Assembly (NCBI GenBank): GCA_039881145.1
Contig: JAYKKI010000009.1
Span: 6,048,501 to 6,112,500, forward strand
Reading direction: 5' to 3'
DNA from: Druceiella hillmani
Taxonomy: Eukaryota; Arthropoda; Insecta; Lepidoptera; Hepialidae
DNA: 64,000 nt
Positions 1 through 12,391 of the stretch are shown piece by piece. The notes under the pieces were generated by a model. The model was not told the origin of the DNA and searched no databases. It worked only from the letters and a program-made list of their open reading frames with translations. How positions within the stretch are numbered: the first letter of the stretch is position 1; each line of letters opens with the position of its first letter. The translations under genes were made by a program, and so were the position numbers.

Positions 1-1544
1 GAATATTTCGTTATTTTCATGAGCGGGTTATGTGGTGGAAGACAGGAAGGGAATAGCAATCTACTCATCGAGATAGGTCAATTTAATCAGCATCTCTTCA
101 CAGGTATTCCAATGGCCATATCTTAAACAAAGCAAGTATAATTCATTGAATTATTTTCTTTTGGATATTTCAAATTTTATGATAGAAAATTTACTTGCAA
201 TCAAGCGAACTTTAAATATGAGCAGGATAGAGGCATTAACCGGATCATACTGTCATCGAATTTATAATATTTTCCTACTAGTTGCTTTTACGTTTTTTTT
301 ATTCACGATAATGTATACCTCGTGAATTACAAATTAACACAATAGTGTTAAATTTGACCTTATGGTCAATATGTTATTTTTATTTTAGTTTTAATCAATC
401 CTTGTATTTAGACATCGAATAAGGACATCTGCACAAATGTACGTAAGTACGTGTACGATTAAAATACATCAAAGTTCGACTTTTCTGTCATTAATATATT
501 ATTTATATATCATCTACATAAAATTATTAAAGTGGCATAATGTGTAGTTTTGGCAGCACGCTTCCAACAAATTATTCTCATATTATAGTTTAAAATATTG
601 TTTTTTTGATATTAACAAACTTTATCTACAAAGTAAATTAATTTTCTTAATCTTCTTTTCGCTGATCAGCAAATCGTAAAAAGATATATGCGTATTTTCT
701 TACACAAGTTACTGAATGTAATACCTAAGGATAAACAATTGATAGAAATGCATTATTAATACACAAAATATAAACATCCATCAAAATAAGTTAAAATAAG
801 AAGAAGATTGCACCCATAGAAATATTGAATGTTTTTTTTTCTACAATACGTAAGGTTTAAAATGTATATCCATAGAGAAAGAAAAAAAATTATGTTGCAT
901 CATACTTTCCAAAAATTGTGGAAGAATTTTTGATACAAAACGATTGGTTAGTAGATAAATATTCAATTATCCTCAAATGTGTGAAATTAAAATCAAATAT
1001 TCAATTATCCCTACAGAGATAAAACATTTGAATCTAAGAGATTCAGCTATATTGTTCTTTTAAATGATTGTTACAGAAAACAAAGCTATTTTATGATAGA
1101 AAATGTGGTGAAAAGTAAAAAGTGCATTTCAAAGATTATCTAGTTTTTATAGGTAAAAACTGGTGACAATATATCAAACTTTTTAAAAAATAAAAAAAAA
1201 ATTGTATTTAATTAAATTTTACAAGAATCATGGAAATTATCTTCTATGGATTTTAGATAATCACAATACATTTGGCAACTTATATTAACGTTTGAAAATT
1301 AGAAAAAAAACCAGTGCAACCGAATGGAGTCGATGGAAGTACAATCTCAATTAATATTTTTAAGTCTTGTGAAAATTTAGCCCCTTTCTGTTAATAACTA
1401 TTTTACCCTCAAGATTGAAATTTTAAAATTTGTCAATGCCAATGAAAATAAATAGAATTTCTGTGTAAAATTATTACTTAAAACTGTCAAATTATTTGTA
1501 GACGACCGAGCTCTTACTTTACAGGATCTGTTTGCGTATGTATA

Positions 1545-1706
1545 TGCACACGCACACACGCACACACTCTCGCCAGCATGCACGCCCGCACGAACACACG
1601 CACGCACTCACGCCCGCACACACGCACGCACGCTGGCACGCACGCAGGCACGCACACTGGCACACACACACGCGCGCTCGCACGCACGCACAGACGCATG
1701 CGCACA
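1545..1706. repeat. CA/CG-rich minisatellite, unit A
   Basis: About 160 bp of alternating purine-pyrimidine words (CACGCA, CGCACG, CACACG) forms a GC-rich island in otherwise AT-rich DNA. It is the same in units B and C apart from single bases. It creates open frames rich in His/Thr/Arg/Ala on one strand and Cys/Val/Ala/Arg on the other; these are composition artefacts. It directly abuts the mariner relic. Confidence 0.9.
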
Positions 1707-1770
1707 TATATATGTGTAATTTTATGATAATTAAAGTATATTCTCGACTGACTCGGAAAAGTTTAGGCAC

Positions 1771-2358
1771 TGATATGAATCAAGTACTAAATTCTAGATG
1801 AATAGTTAGGTATTAGGGTGCTTTGCGCTAGGTGAATACCCCATGGTTTAACCTAAGCTCAAAAATACCAACGCGGTGTCGTGGAATTTTAGAAAATTTT
1901 AGACAGAGATTACTCAACTGCTTTATTCGCCAACATCACGAGTGAGGAAAGTTTAATATTAAATTATGAACCCAATATTAAGAGGTGTAGTGAGTTTTCC
2001 TGTCTAAAAGTTGTCTATAAAAGTCAAAAAGAGCGGTGAAAATGGTAATAAAATAGTTCTTCGGCTGGACGAGTCCGACCCACAGAATATGTTATCTATG
2101 TTCCAGAAAATAAAATGATCCGCTTCTACAAAACTAGAATATCACAAGTTATTTGCTTTTTAATTTGGATGAAGTTTTAGAAGAACCTAGTCGCATTAGT
2201 ATCTACTTCATCGCGACGATGCTCTGGATGTTTAGCCAGAAGAAAATCTGAATATTTGATTATATAGGATCTAGAAATTATGAATCATTTTCAGACAGCC
2301 CTGAATTAGTGCCATACGACTTAAATTTATTATCAGGAATGAAACGTAAACTGTAAAG
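1771..2358 (+). pseudogene. mariner transposase relic, unit A
   Basis: Decayed Tc1/mariner (mariner family) transposase, homologous to the copies in B and C. In the best frame, pieces read VLCAR-stop-IPHGLT-stop-AQKYQR, matching the family's KVCARWVPHxLTPEQK. Then come FQKILDRDY and ITSEESLILNYEP (family ITGDESWxYxYDPE) and VIK-FFGW (family VFFDW). After a frameshift, SPELVPYDLNLLSGMKRKL-like text matches the family's SPDLAPCDFFLFPKLKKHL. This copy has a 6-bp deletion near 2034 and a stop near 2053 that the other units lack. The catalytic DDD region is degraded and the element is inactive. Terminal inverted repeats were not found. Confidence 0.75.
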
Positions 2359-3220
2359 AATAATATTATGTCAAATGAAACAATGCACAGGATGCCACGA
2401 AGTATAACTATTTTTAAAGATAAAAATTTAAATTATGAATTTTCTATGTCGTCCCACTTTTGATATTCGAAAATTTTAAGTGTTATCGCTTGTAAAATTT
2501 TTCAAAATTTCCATAAAAAAATGATAAAATTAATAAAAAATCTACCTCTGTTACTTTACAGCAGTCGCGATATTCTAAACCCATATCATTTAGATATATC
2601 AAATCAAAGACCGCGTCACTGAGTTCTTTAAACTGTTTTATGAAATAACATGAAGCACTAATTGCTATAAAACACGCAATAAATTATACCATCTGTCAAT
2701 AATTTCACTGTTCCATTACCATCTTGCGATTCAAAGAATACATAATCTTCTATGGTTTACTGTGAATGTAGAGGCGGAGACATGCGTCAAATGGCGTCCT
2801 CTCAATTGACTTCAAGAACGCAAACCGAGAGCTTAGGTGTACGAAATCATATTAAATAAAGACGCAATAAAATCCATAATATAAGAGAAAATATTGCTGA
2901 GATCGTCAGATCAATCCTTGGTCGTTGAAGTTTTTTAAAATTACTGTTCCCTATTTTATGATCTCATTGTCTAGATTTATGATTTTATGATCACATTGTC
3001 TCAATGTTTATAGTTATCTTGAAATCTTAAATTAACTCAAACCTTTGCGTACACCACACATATCCATATTTTTTATGCTATAGAAAAATATTTTAGATCA
3101 TTTACTATTACTTTTTATGAACATTATTTTTCATAACTATTTCTTAAATTTAGCATAAAAATGTATATTTACATCGTCGTTCTTTACCAGGTAGTCATTA
3201 AATTCAATTAACCCAGAACT

Positions 3221-3261
3221 ATCGATCGATCTATAATTATCGTATCGATCGATCGATCTAC
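3221..3261. repeat. ATCGATCG palindromic cluster, unit A
   Basis: Two blocks of overlapping ATCGAT/GATCGATC words are separated by about 16 bp. They form an inverted repeat that could pair into a hairpin. The cluster is conserved in all three full units. Confidence 0.8.
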
Positions 3262-4191
3262 AATTGATGCTGCATTGGAGAAATTTATTGAAATTTGCCA
3301 TTTGGAATTTTTTTGCAACGCAAGTGAATATTACAAGTACATAGTAATTTCAATTTCTATCTAAAGTCACATTCTGTTTATGCTGATGAGAATGATTTTT
3401 TTAAACAACGATAATTATCAATAAATCAACATAATATAAAAATTACTAAAATTATTTCGTAGTTGTATCTCTAATTAGTAATTTTATTACCTAGTAATTT
3501 TATTACGACGGTTTGCAATTTGTTTGACGTTTCGAAAGAGTTCAATAAATTGTACGACTGTGTAATTTTTGCAGATAGTAATAAAGTATCGTTTATCTTA
3601 AGTCTTTCGATCTTTCTTCTAGCTATTGTGTTCGGCTATTACAACATATGGCATTAGATTAAACGCAACAGTTTCAAATTACATCATTCTCTATATCACG
3701 GTCTTCCAAATGAAAATGTGCTCAGTCAGCTAATAACCATCCTCGTGTTAATTAAATTTTTTTATATAAATGTTTTAATGTTTCAAAAGTTTGCATGTCT
3801 TTTTCCTTAAGATTTTAAATAACGCTTCTCCATATAAAAGTGTTTTGTTTTTTTTTACCTTAAGTACAGAAGGAGCAATAATAAATTTTGTGCCTCTTAA
3901 CAAAATTTGATCATAAATATAGTTATTAACTAAAAACAAACAGTTTCAGAAACAATTTACAGAAACAGCTTCAGAATTTACTCCGAAGCGGCGAAATGAG
4001 AAGCAGTCCGAATATGTACACTGCCTCTTCTTGTTGGTCGATAATCATTATTAGGAAATCCAATTTTTAATTGTGTAATTTCAGGCCTATTCGTGAATTA
4101 TAATTTTTGGTACGACATTTTTCATATTGCATTCTCGGGTTGCTTTTCTGTCGTTTTTATTGCAATTTTGCGAGTTAAAAATTATATTTTT

Positions 4192-4879
4192 TAGGGCTCC
4201 GTACCATAAACCGAAAAACATTACCCTTAGTACTACTCAAGTGTATGTCCATAAGTAAGTCACAGCCGTTTTTCTCAGAAACTGCTTGGAGTAAGAACTT
4301 GAATTTTGGCGTCGTAATAACACATATTAATTAGCACAAATTACAATGGCTAAAATTTTAAAAAGTCATTTTAACGTTTTAAGGAGTTTAAATAAACACT
4401 CAAATATTTTTTTTTATTTTATGTATATTTCGGCATGTGGTTTGAAAGTGTTAGTTATGAGAGTCCCTAAAAATAATTATTTCATAATTTTAGATGTTTT
4501 ATGCTAAGAGATGCACTGAAAAACACTCAAACTATATGTGGCCCCCGCCCCCTTATTTTCGAAACAACTGAACCTAAAACTAGCAAAAAAATGAGTTTCG
4601 GAAGCCTACACAAAAATTATAGGAAAACAGTGGCAATAATTCTAGATGTTATAATTTGACGAAATTCCCGCTGCTTTTATACCTAGAAAAAGAATAGCAG
4701 GCAATATATTCACATTTTTCCATTTTCAAAGTCGAAGTTTTCAGAAACTATGTGACGTAGGAACCTGAAAGTGGGCACAGTAATACGTCTTACAAACTTT
4801 TTAAAAATATTCATGTGACAATAAAACAGTAGGTAAATGAAGGTTTTAAAGTTTTTTTTCATTTTATGCATTTGAAATG

Positions 4880-4919
<40 letters not shown>

Positions 4920-4990
4920 TTGGAAACGTTCGTCATGAGGATTGAAAAAAATATTTCTTCACAATTTTGAATTGCATATTTAAAAATATA
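4192..4990. repeat. AGGGCTCCGTACC-type decayed repeat, unit A
   Basis: It begins TAGGGCTCCGTACC, resembling an AGGGTTCCGTACC repeat I recall from several insect genomes (from memory, not searched). It contains two diverged direct copies of a subunit: TCAGAAACT..GAGTAAGAAC..GGCGTCGTAATA near 4275-4320 and TTCAGAAACT..GTAGGAAC..GGCACAGTAATA near 4740-4785. Each is followed by a similar AT-rich tail. It ends around an (AT)n tract. No reading frame is retained. Confidence 0.6.
4881..4920. repeat. (AT)n microsatellite
   Basis: About 40 bp of near-pure AT dinucleotide. It sits at the same place as the longer tracts of units B and C, so its length varies between units. Confidence 0.95.
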
Positions 4991-5178
4991 TTAAAAAAAA
5001 TTGCTGCTTATTTTTTTAAATTGATCCAAAAATCATATATAAACGTGATTGCTAAAATTTTACTAGTAAATTATTAAATCTTTTAATTTTTGATATATAC
5101 CCCATATCTTTACGCCTGCCAAAGATGTGGTAAATAATACGTTGAAATAAATTAACGTTGTGAAAAATTATTTCTTGT

Positions 5179-5362
5179 CAAAGGTTTGATAGAAATACTA
5201 TGCAAGTTTATTTTCAAAATATTTTATTAAATTTAAATATGCATAAGAATAAATGTAAAAAAACATTCATTTATCCTTATAAATGCTCTTATATTATATG
5301 CTATGCCGCATGAAATAGTAATTTTCCAATTGTAACCTCGTGATACTTTTTTTCGAAATGTT

Positions 5363-5430
<68 letters not shown>

Positions 5431-5461
5431 TATATGTGCTTATATATATATATATATACAT

Positions 5462-5541
<80 letters not shown>

Positions 5542-6087
5542 CATATCTAATTTTTCAATTTTTCATGGTTACAAAATAGTCCTTTTTACATAAATTTTAT
5601 TCTCTTTTAATTTTTTTACATTATAATTTTAAAGTAACAAATCAGCAAAAACCGTAAATCTAATAATTCCTATGAATAATAAATAATATGGTACTTTCAC
5701 TTTCGGATCGCTGTACTCGTAACTCGATGTCTCTTGGTTCATAGTTATGTTCATGATGGTGGTTAAAAAACATTTGTTTCGTTTATTCTTATTTAGTTTG
5801 TCATATTCATTTTCACTTAAATATAAAAAAAAATTATAACTTGTATCACTAAGGTAAGTAAGGTATATGAACAACATAAGTAGGCAATATGAAATATATG
5901 GTACAATTAATTATATTTCCAGAGAATTTACATCATTTTTAATTTTTAAAGAGAATTTTACAAACATTTTAATCGACCATCTAGAATAGGCAGTTTCAAC
6001 TGCATCAAACTTTCACAAGACGGAATAAAGTCTTCTTTCCATAGAATTTTTCTAATAGAAATAACGCCACATCAATTAATATATGTG
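5179..6087. other. Segment private to unit A
   Basis: Units B and C go directly from TTTCTTGT to a GAATTTCTTTTATTTTG stretch; unit A carries about 0.9 kb between the equivalent points. The segment is AT-rich, holds the 175-bp (AT)n array at 5366-5540, and has an 82-codon minus-strand frame (5629-5877) that I do not recognise. Whether this is an insertion in A or a deletion shared by B and C cannot be told from this window. No flanking target duplication was seen. Confidence 0.75.
5366..5540. repeat. (AT)n microsatellite, 175 bp
   Basis: Almost uninterrupted AT dinucleotide with a few AC/GT interruptions, able to form cruciforms. The Tyr-Ile repeat frames it creates on both strands are not genes. 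Confidence 0.97.
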
Positions 6088-9000
6088 AATTCCTTTAATT
6101 TTGTTTCTTCACTCATAATTTTGTGATCATTAATTTCAAAAAAGAAAATTTAGCTAGGCTTTGAAGCGATATACATTTATTTTGGGAAGCATTATTTGAA
6201 TTCATATTCGAGTAAAGTTAATATACGTGCATATACTACTCATTAAATTTCCATAATTTCTAATTAACTTGGATAAAAAAACGTTGGTAGAAAAGTCTTT
6301 TTTAATATTTAAATTATCATAATAAATTCATCATACTTGCTAATTTTGTGGTACGTTTTATGGTAATTTACATTAATATTAAAATTGAAAACACAATGTT
6401 TAAAGTAGAATGTCACATAAAAAGAATTCAAATACTTCTTCAAATTGTGCAAATTTTCCTTTCGAAGAGAATGAAATCTACTAAGAAAACAGCAAGATTT
6501 GGAATTGTTACGTTTAAAATCTGACCAAATATATTTTAATACCCTAGTAGAGTAGACACTAGATCAAGGGTAAATGCCATAAATAGGTTTAACAAAAATG
6601 AAACAAACAATATCTCTAAATTATTATTTCCTTCCATAGGAATTGCTTAATTCGACTTATTACGTTTACGTTACTTATTACGTTTTCTTGGCCTTTGTCA
6701 AATTATAAACAAATTGTCACCTTGGTAAATGGTGAAATTATTCAGAAAAGGGCTTTTAATATATTTTTTAAGATATTTTGTTGAGCTACTTACCTTTAAC
6801 CTTAATTAATTTTGTGAACCGAACTTAAAATTGTAATTAGAAAATTATGGAGGAGAAATGAAAATGAATTTGTCAAACAGTTTAAATCGCCATTTGCGCA
6901 GAAATTGACAATACCACTGAGCTTTATTGTTTAGCAGGGTTAAAACAAATTCAAAACCACGATTGCCAACTTCCATACATTCCAGGGTACGAACAAATGT
7001 AGGTTGATGTTCGGATCGCAACCCAACTGTTCAGCGTTCGTTGAATATCTGGTAATTGATGGTGATGTAACGAACGAACGTCAGATCTGGTAACAAATGA
7101 TTAATGTAATGAGTATGTCTGATAAAGAATGGTGGTAGAAGGTACGAAAGAGGTAGCAAATGACTTTTTTAAATAAGTTTTAATGAAGAATGACAATTTC
7201 ATATAACGTGGTAACTAAATGTAATTAAATTGTTCTAAATATTTTTTGATTGAACAGTATAAAGAATCTGAACGTAAAGATATAAAATAAAGAGAGATTT
7301 CGCGGCAATTTTTTAAATCGAAATAATATATCGCACGATCACAAAACTGAAAACAATATCTTTTGAAAATTCTCACAATCAAGGGTGTACATAAACATCT
7401 TAAAAATCTTTAACCGTATTTACATATTCATAAAACTAAATATAATCATATGGCTGTAGGCCAGCATCTGCACCCGCAAGGTAAATCTTCTCTATGATCG
7501 CCTTATTTACACTATTCATGTATTAATATTTATTTGTTTATCTATAAAAAACTCTATGTACAACTTACAGGTTATCCCAAAGCGCTAGACATCTGAAAGC
7601 TCTAAAACTACAATAGTTTTAGTAAGCACAAGACCATAAATGATTTTTAAGGAGACAGAAAAAAAGTCATATAATGGTTAAAACTGAATCTAAAACTAAC
7701 TAATTATCCAACGTAAACTACGAAGCAAATAATAATAGCATTCCTAAACGGTTAATATAGCAGAAAAACTATCAATGTTACGCATCCTTCACAACACCGC
7801 TTTGACAAATGAAATAAACCGATAAAATAAATTATGATTTCATCCTTTCACATATAATTGAGTAGGATAAAGCATTGCCAAATACAAGACATAGAGGTTA
7901 TCAGCATAACTACTTAACAACATAAAGAAAACCATGATTAAAAGCATTGCCTGTCATTAATTATTTTAGTCTCTTAAAATTTGTTAAGTGTAAGATTAGT
8001 TTGGAATATTCTAAACATTATATAAACTGGGAGGTGATTTGGAGCATACCATACATGAGAACCTATTATATAGAAAAAACTAATTTTTTTAACACAAACT
8101 AAAGCAAACTAATATATTAAATAATAAATACTGTCATCATTATATTAAGTAACAACAATGAATCTGACATTATTAAATGATTCAAAACTTTCTTTAACGA
8201 TAGCAGAATATTTCGTTATTTTCATGAGCGGATCATGTAGTGAAAGACAGGAAGGGAATAGCAATCTACTCATCGAGACAGATAGGTCAATTTAATCAGC
8301 ATCTGTTCACAGGTATTCCCATGGCCATATCTTAAACAAAGCAAGTATGATTCATTGAATTATTTTCTTTTGGATATTTCAAATTTTATGATAGAAAATT
8401 TACTTGCAATCAAGCGAACTTTAAATATGAGCAGGATAGAGGCATTAACCAGATCATACTGTCATCGAATTTATAATATTTTCCTACTAGTTGCTTTTAC
8501 GTTTTTTTTATTCACGATAATGTATACTTTGTGAATTAAAAATGAACACAATAGTGTTAAATTTGACGTTATGGTCAATATGTTATTTTTAATTTGGTTT
8601 TAATCAATCCTTGTATTTAGACATTGAATAAGGACATCTGCACAAATGTACGTAAGTACGTGTACGATTAAAATACATCAAAGTTCGACTTTTCTGTCAT
8701 TAATATATTATTTATATATCATCTACATAAAATTATTAAAGTGGCATAATGTGTAGTTTTGGCAGCACGCTTCCAACAATTTATTCTCATATTATAGTTT
8801 AAAATATTGTTTTTTTGATATTAACAAACTTTATCTACAAAGTAAATTAATTTTCTTAATCTTCTTTTCGCTGATCAGCAAATCGTAAAAAGATATATGC
8901 GTATTTTCTTACACAAGTTACTGAATGTAATACCTAAGGATAAACAATTGATAGAAATGCATTATTAATACACAAAATATAAACATCCATCAAAATAAGT

Positions 9001-9753
9001 TAAAATAAGAAGAAGATTGCACCCATAGAAATATTGAATGTTTTTTTTTCTACAATACGTAAGGTTTAAAAGGTATATCCATAGAGAAAGAAAAAAAATT
9101 ATGTTGCATCATACTTTCCAAAAATTGTGGAAGAATTTTTGATACAAAACGATTGGTTAGTAGATAAATATTCAATTATCCTCAAATGTGTGAAATTAAA
9201 ATCAAATATTCAATTATCCCTACAGAGATAAAACATTTGAATCTAAGAGATTCAGCTATATTGTTCTTTTAAATGATTGTTACAGAAAACAAAGCTATTT
9301 TATGATAGAAAAAGTGGTGAAAAGTAAAAAGTGCATTTCAAAGATTATCTAGTTTTTATAGGTAAAAACTGGTGACAATATATCAAACTTTTTAAAAAAT
9401 AAAAAAAAAATTGTATTTAATTAAATTTTACAAGAATCATGGAAATTATCTTCTATGGATTTTAGATAATCACAATACATTTGGCAACTTATATTAACGT
9501 TTGAAAATTAGAAAAAAAACCAGTGCAACCGAATGGAGTCGATGGAAGTACAATCTCAATTAATATTTTTAAGTCTTGTGAAAATTTAGCCCCTTTCTGT
9601 TAATAACTATTTTACCCTCAAGATTGAAATTTTAAAATTTGTCAATGCCAATGAAAATAAATAGAATTTCTGTGTAAAATTATTACTTAAAACTGTCAAA
9701 TTATTTGTAGACGACCGAGCTCTTACTTTACAGGATCTGTTTGCGTATGTATA

Positions 9754-9915
9754 TGCACACGCACACACGCACACACTCTCGCCAGCATGCACGCCCGCAC
9801 GAACACACGCACGCACTCACGCCCGCACACACGCACGCACGCTGGCACGCACGCAGGCACGCACACTGGCACAAACACACGCGCGCTCGCACGCACGCAC
9901 AGACGCATGCGCACA
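9754..9915. repeat. CA/CG-rich minisatellite, unit B
   Basis: Counterpart of 1545-1706, differing by an AAA interruption near 9873. No coding content. Confidence 0.9.
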
Positions 9916-9979
9916 TATATATGTGTAATTTTATGATAATTAAAGTATATTCTCGACTGATTCGGAAAAGTTTAGGCAC

Positions 9980-10573
9980 TGATATGAATCAAGTACTAAA
10001 TTCTAGATGAATAGTTAGGTATTAGGGTACTTTGCGCTAGGTGAATACCCCATGGTTTAACCTAAGCTCAAAAATACCAACGCGGTGTCGTGGAATTTTA
10101 GAAAATTTTAGACAGAGATTACTCAACTGCTTTATTCGCCAACATCACGAGTGAGGAAAGTTTAATATTAAATTATGAACCCAATATTAAGAGGTGTAGT
10201 GAGTTTTCCTGTCTAAAAGTTGTCTATAAAAATCAAAAAGAGCGAACTGCGGTGAAAATGGTAATAAAATTGTTCTTCGGATGGACGAGTCCGACCCACA
10301 GAATATGTTATCTATGTTCCAGAAAATAAAATGATCCGCTTCTACAAAACTAGAATATCACAAGTTATTTGCTTTTTAATTTGGATGAAGTTTTAGAAGA
10401 ACCTAGTCGCATTAGTATCTACTTCATCGCGACGATGCTCTGGATGTATAGCCAGAAGAAAATTTGAATATTTGATTATGTAGGATCTAGAAATTATGAA
10501 TCATTTTCAGACAGCCGTGAATTAGTGTCATACGATTTCAATTTATTATCAGGAATGAAACGTAAACTGTAAA
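9980..10573 (+). pseudogene. mariner transposase relic, unit B
   Basis: Same dead mariner transposase as in A and C. The 6 bp missing in A are present here (GAGCGAACTGCGG). The central frame from VVEF through SEESLILNYEP stays largely open, with a stop in the QKIL region (TTTTAG). The last third is frame-shifted but recognisable by SRELVSYDFNLLSGMKRKL, matching the family's SPDLAPCDFFLFPKLKK. All three units share the stops within the VLCAR..IPHGLT..AQK stretch, so the element was already dead before the unit was amplified. Confidence 0.75.
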
Positions 10574-11432
10574 GAATAATATTATGTCAAATGAAACAAT
10601 GCACAGGATGCCACGAAGTATAACTATTTTTAAAGATAAAAATTTAAATTATGAATTTTCTATGTCGTCCCACTTTTGATATTCGAAAATTTTAAATGTT
10701 ATCTCTTGTAAAATTTTTCAAAATTTCCATAAAAAAATTATAAAATTAATAAAAAATCTACCTCTGTTACTTTACAGCAGTCGCGATATTCTAAACCCAT
10801 ATCATTTAGATATATCAAATCAAAGACCGCGTCACTGAGTTCTTTAAACTGGTTTATGAAATAACATGAAACACCAATTGCTATAAAACACGCAATGAAT
10901 TATACCATCTGTCAATAATTTCACTGTTCCATTACCATCTTGCGATTCAAAGAATACATCATCTTCTATGGTTTACTGTGAATGTAGAGGCGGAGACATG
11001 CGTCAAATGGCGTCCTTGCAATTGACTTCAAGAACGCAAACCGAGAGCTTAGGTGTACGAAACCATATTAAATAAAGACGCAATAAAATCCATAATATAA
11101 GAGAAAATATTGCTGAGATCGTCAGATCAATCCTTGGTCGTTGAAGTTTTTTAAAATTACTGTTCCCTATTTTATAATCTCATTGTCTCGATTTATGATT
11201 TTATGATCACATTGTCTCAATGTTTATAGTTATCTTGAAATCTTAAATTAACTTAAACCTTTGCGTACACCATACATATCCATATTTTTTATACTATCGA
11301 AAAATATTTTAGATCATTTACTGTAACTTTTTATAAACATTATTTTTCATAACTATTTCTTAAATTTAGCATAAAAATGTATATTTACATCGTCGTTCTT
11401 TACCAGGTCATTAAATTCAATTAACCCAGAAC

Positions 11433-11473
11433 TATCGATCGATCTATAAATATCGTATCGATCGATCGATCTA
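11433..11473. repeat. ATCGATCG palindromic cluster, unit B
   Basis: Counterpart of 3221-3261; two GATC-rich blocks in inverted arrangement. Confidence 0.8.
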
Positions 11474-12391
11474 CAATTGATGGTGCATTGGAGAAATTTA
11501 TTGAAATTTGCCATAGTAATTTGGAATTTTTTTGCAACGCTAGTGAATATTACAAGTACATAGTAATTTCAATTTCTATCTAAAGTCACATTCTGTTTAT
11601 GCTGATGAGAATGATTTTTTTAAACAACGGTAATTATCAATAAATCAAATAATATAAAAATTACTAAAATTATTTCGTAGTTGTATCTCTAATTAGTAAT
11701 TTTATTACGACGGTTTGCAATTTGTTTGACGTTTCGAAAGAGTCCAATAAATTGTACGACTGTATTTTTTGCAGATAGTAATAAAGTATCGTTTGTTTCA
11801 AGTATTTCGATCTTTCTTCTAGCTATTGTGTTCGGCTATTACTACATATGGTATTAGATTAAACGCAACATTTTCAAATTACATCATTCTCTATATCACG
11901 GTCTTCCAAATGAAAATGTGCTCAGTCAGCTAATAACCATCCTCGTGTTAATTAAATTTTTTTATATAAATGTTTTATTGTTTCAAAAATTTGCATGTCT
12001 TTTTCCTTAAGATTTTAAATAACGCTTCTCCATATGAAAGTATTTTCTTTTTTTTTACCTTAAGTACAGAAGGAGCAATAATAAATTTTTTGCTTCTTAA
12101 CAAAATTTTATCATAAATATAGTTATTAACTAAAAACAAACAGTTTCAGAAACAATTTACAAAAACAGCTTCAGAATTTACTCCGAAGCGGCGAAATGAG
12201 AAGCAGTCCGAATATGTACACTGCCTCTTCTTGTTGGTCGATAATCATTATTAGGAAATCCAATTTTTAATTGTATAATTTCAGGCCTATTCGTGAATTA
12301 TAATTTTTGGTACGACATTTTTCGTATTGCATTCTAAGGTTGCTTTTCTGTCGTTTTTATTACAATTTTACGAGTTAAAAATTATATTTTG

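Larger units (their letters stand above)
1..8205. repeat. Tandem unit copy A (8.2 kb)
   Basis: The sequence from base 1 (GAATATTTCGTTATTTTCAT) recurs in the same orientation at 8206, 16641 and 25030, and colinear similarity runs through the whole interval. Unit limits are arbitrary because the window starts inside the array. From about 120 to 2030 copy A is almost identical to B and C; beyond about 2030 differences become clearly more frequent. A lacks the 1139-bp reverse-transcriptase segment of B and C: the junction is at about 7945, where CCTGTC meets ATTAATTATT. A carries a private segment at 5179-6087. No intact gene was seen in the unit. Confidence 0.93.

Noticed and set aside
1398..1801. 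Open frames of 63-89 codons over the CA/CG minisatellite, repeated at 9607-10010 and 18042-18445
   Set aside because: His/Thr/Arg or Cys/Val/Ala composition follows directly from the repeat. Several overlapping frames on both strands are open at once.
3380..3415. CTGATGAG in the tandem unit as a hammerhead core
   Set aside because: No matching GAAA strand or closing stems nearby.
5301..5579. Tyr-Ile repeat reading frames on both strands (also near 38593, 40341, 42436, 46876, 55326)
   Set aside because: They are translations of (AT)n microsatellites with no other protein features.
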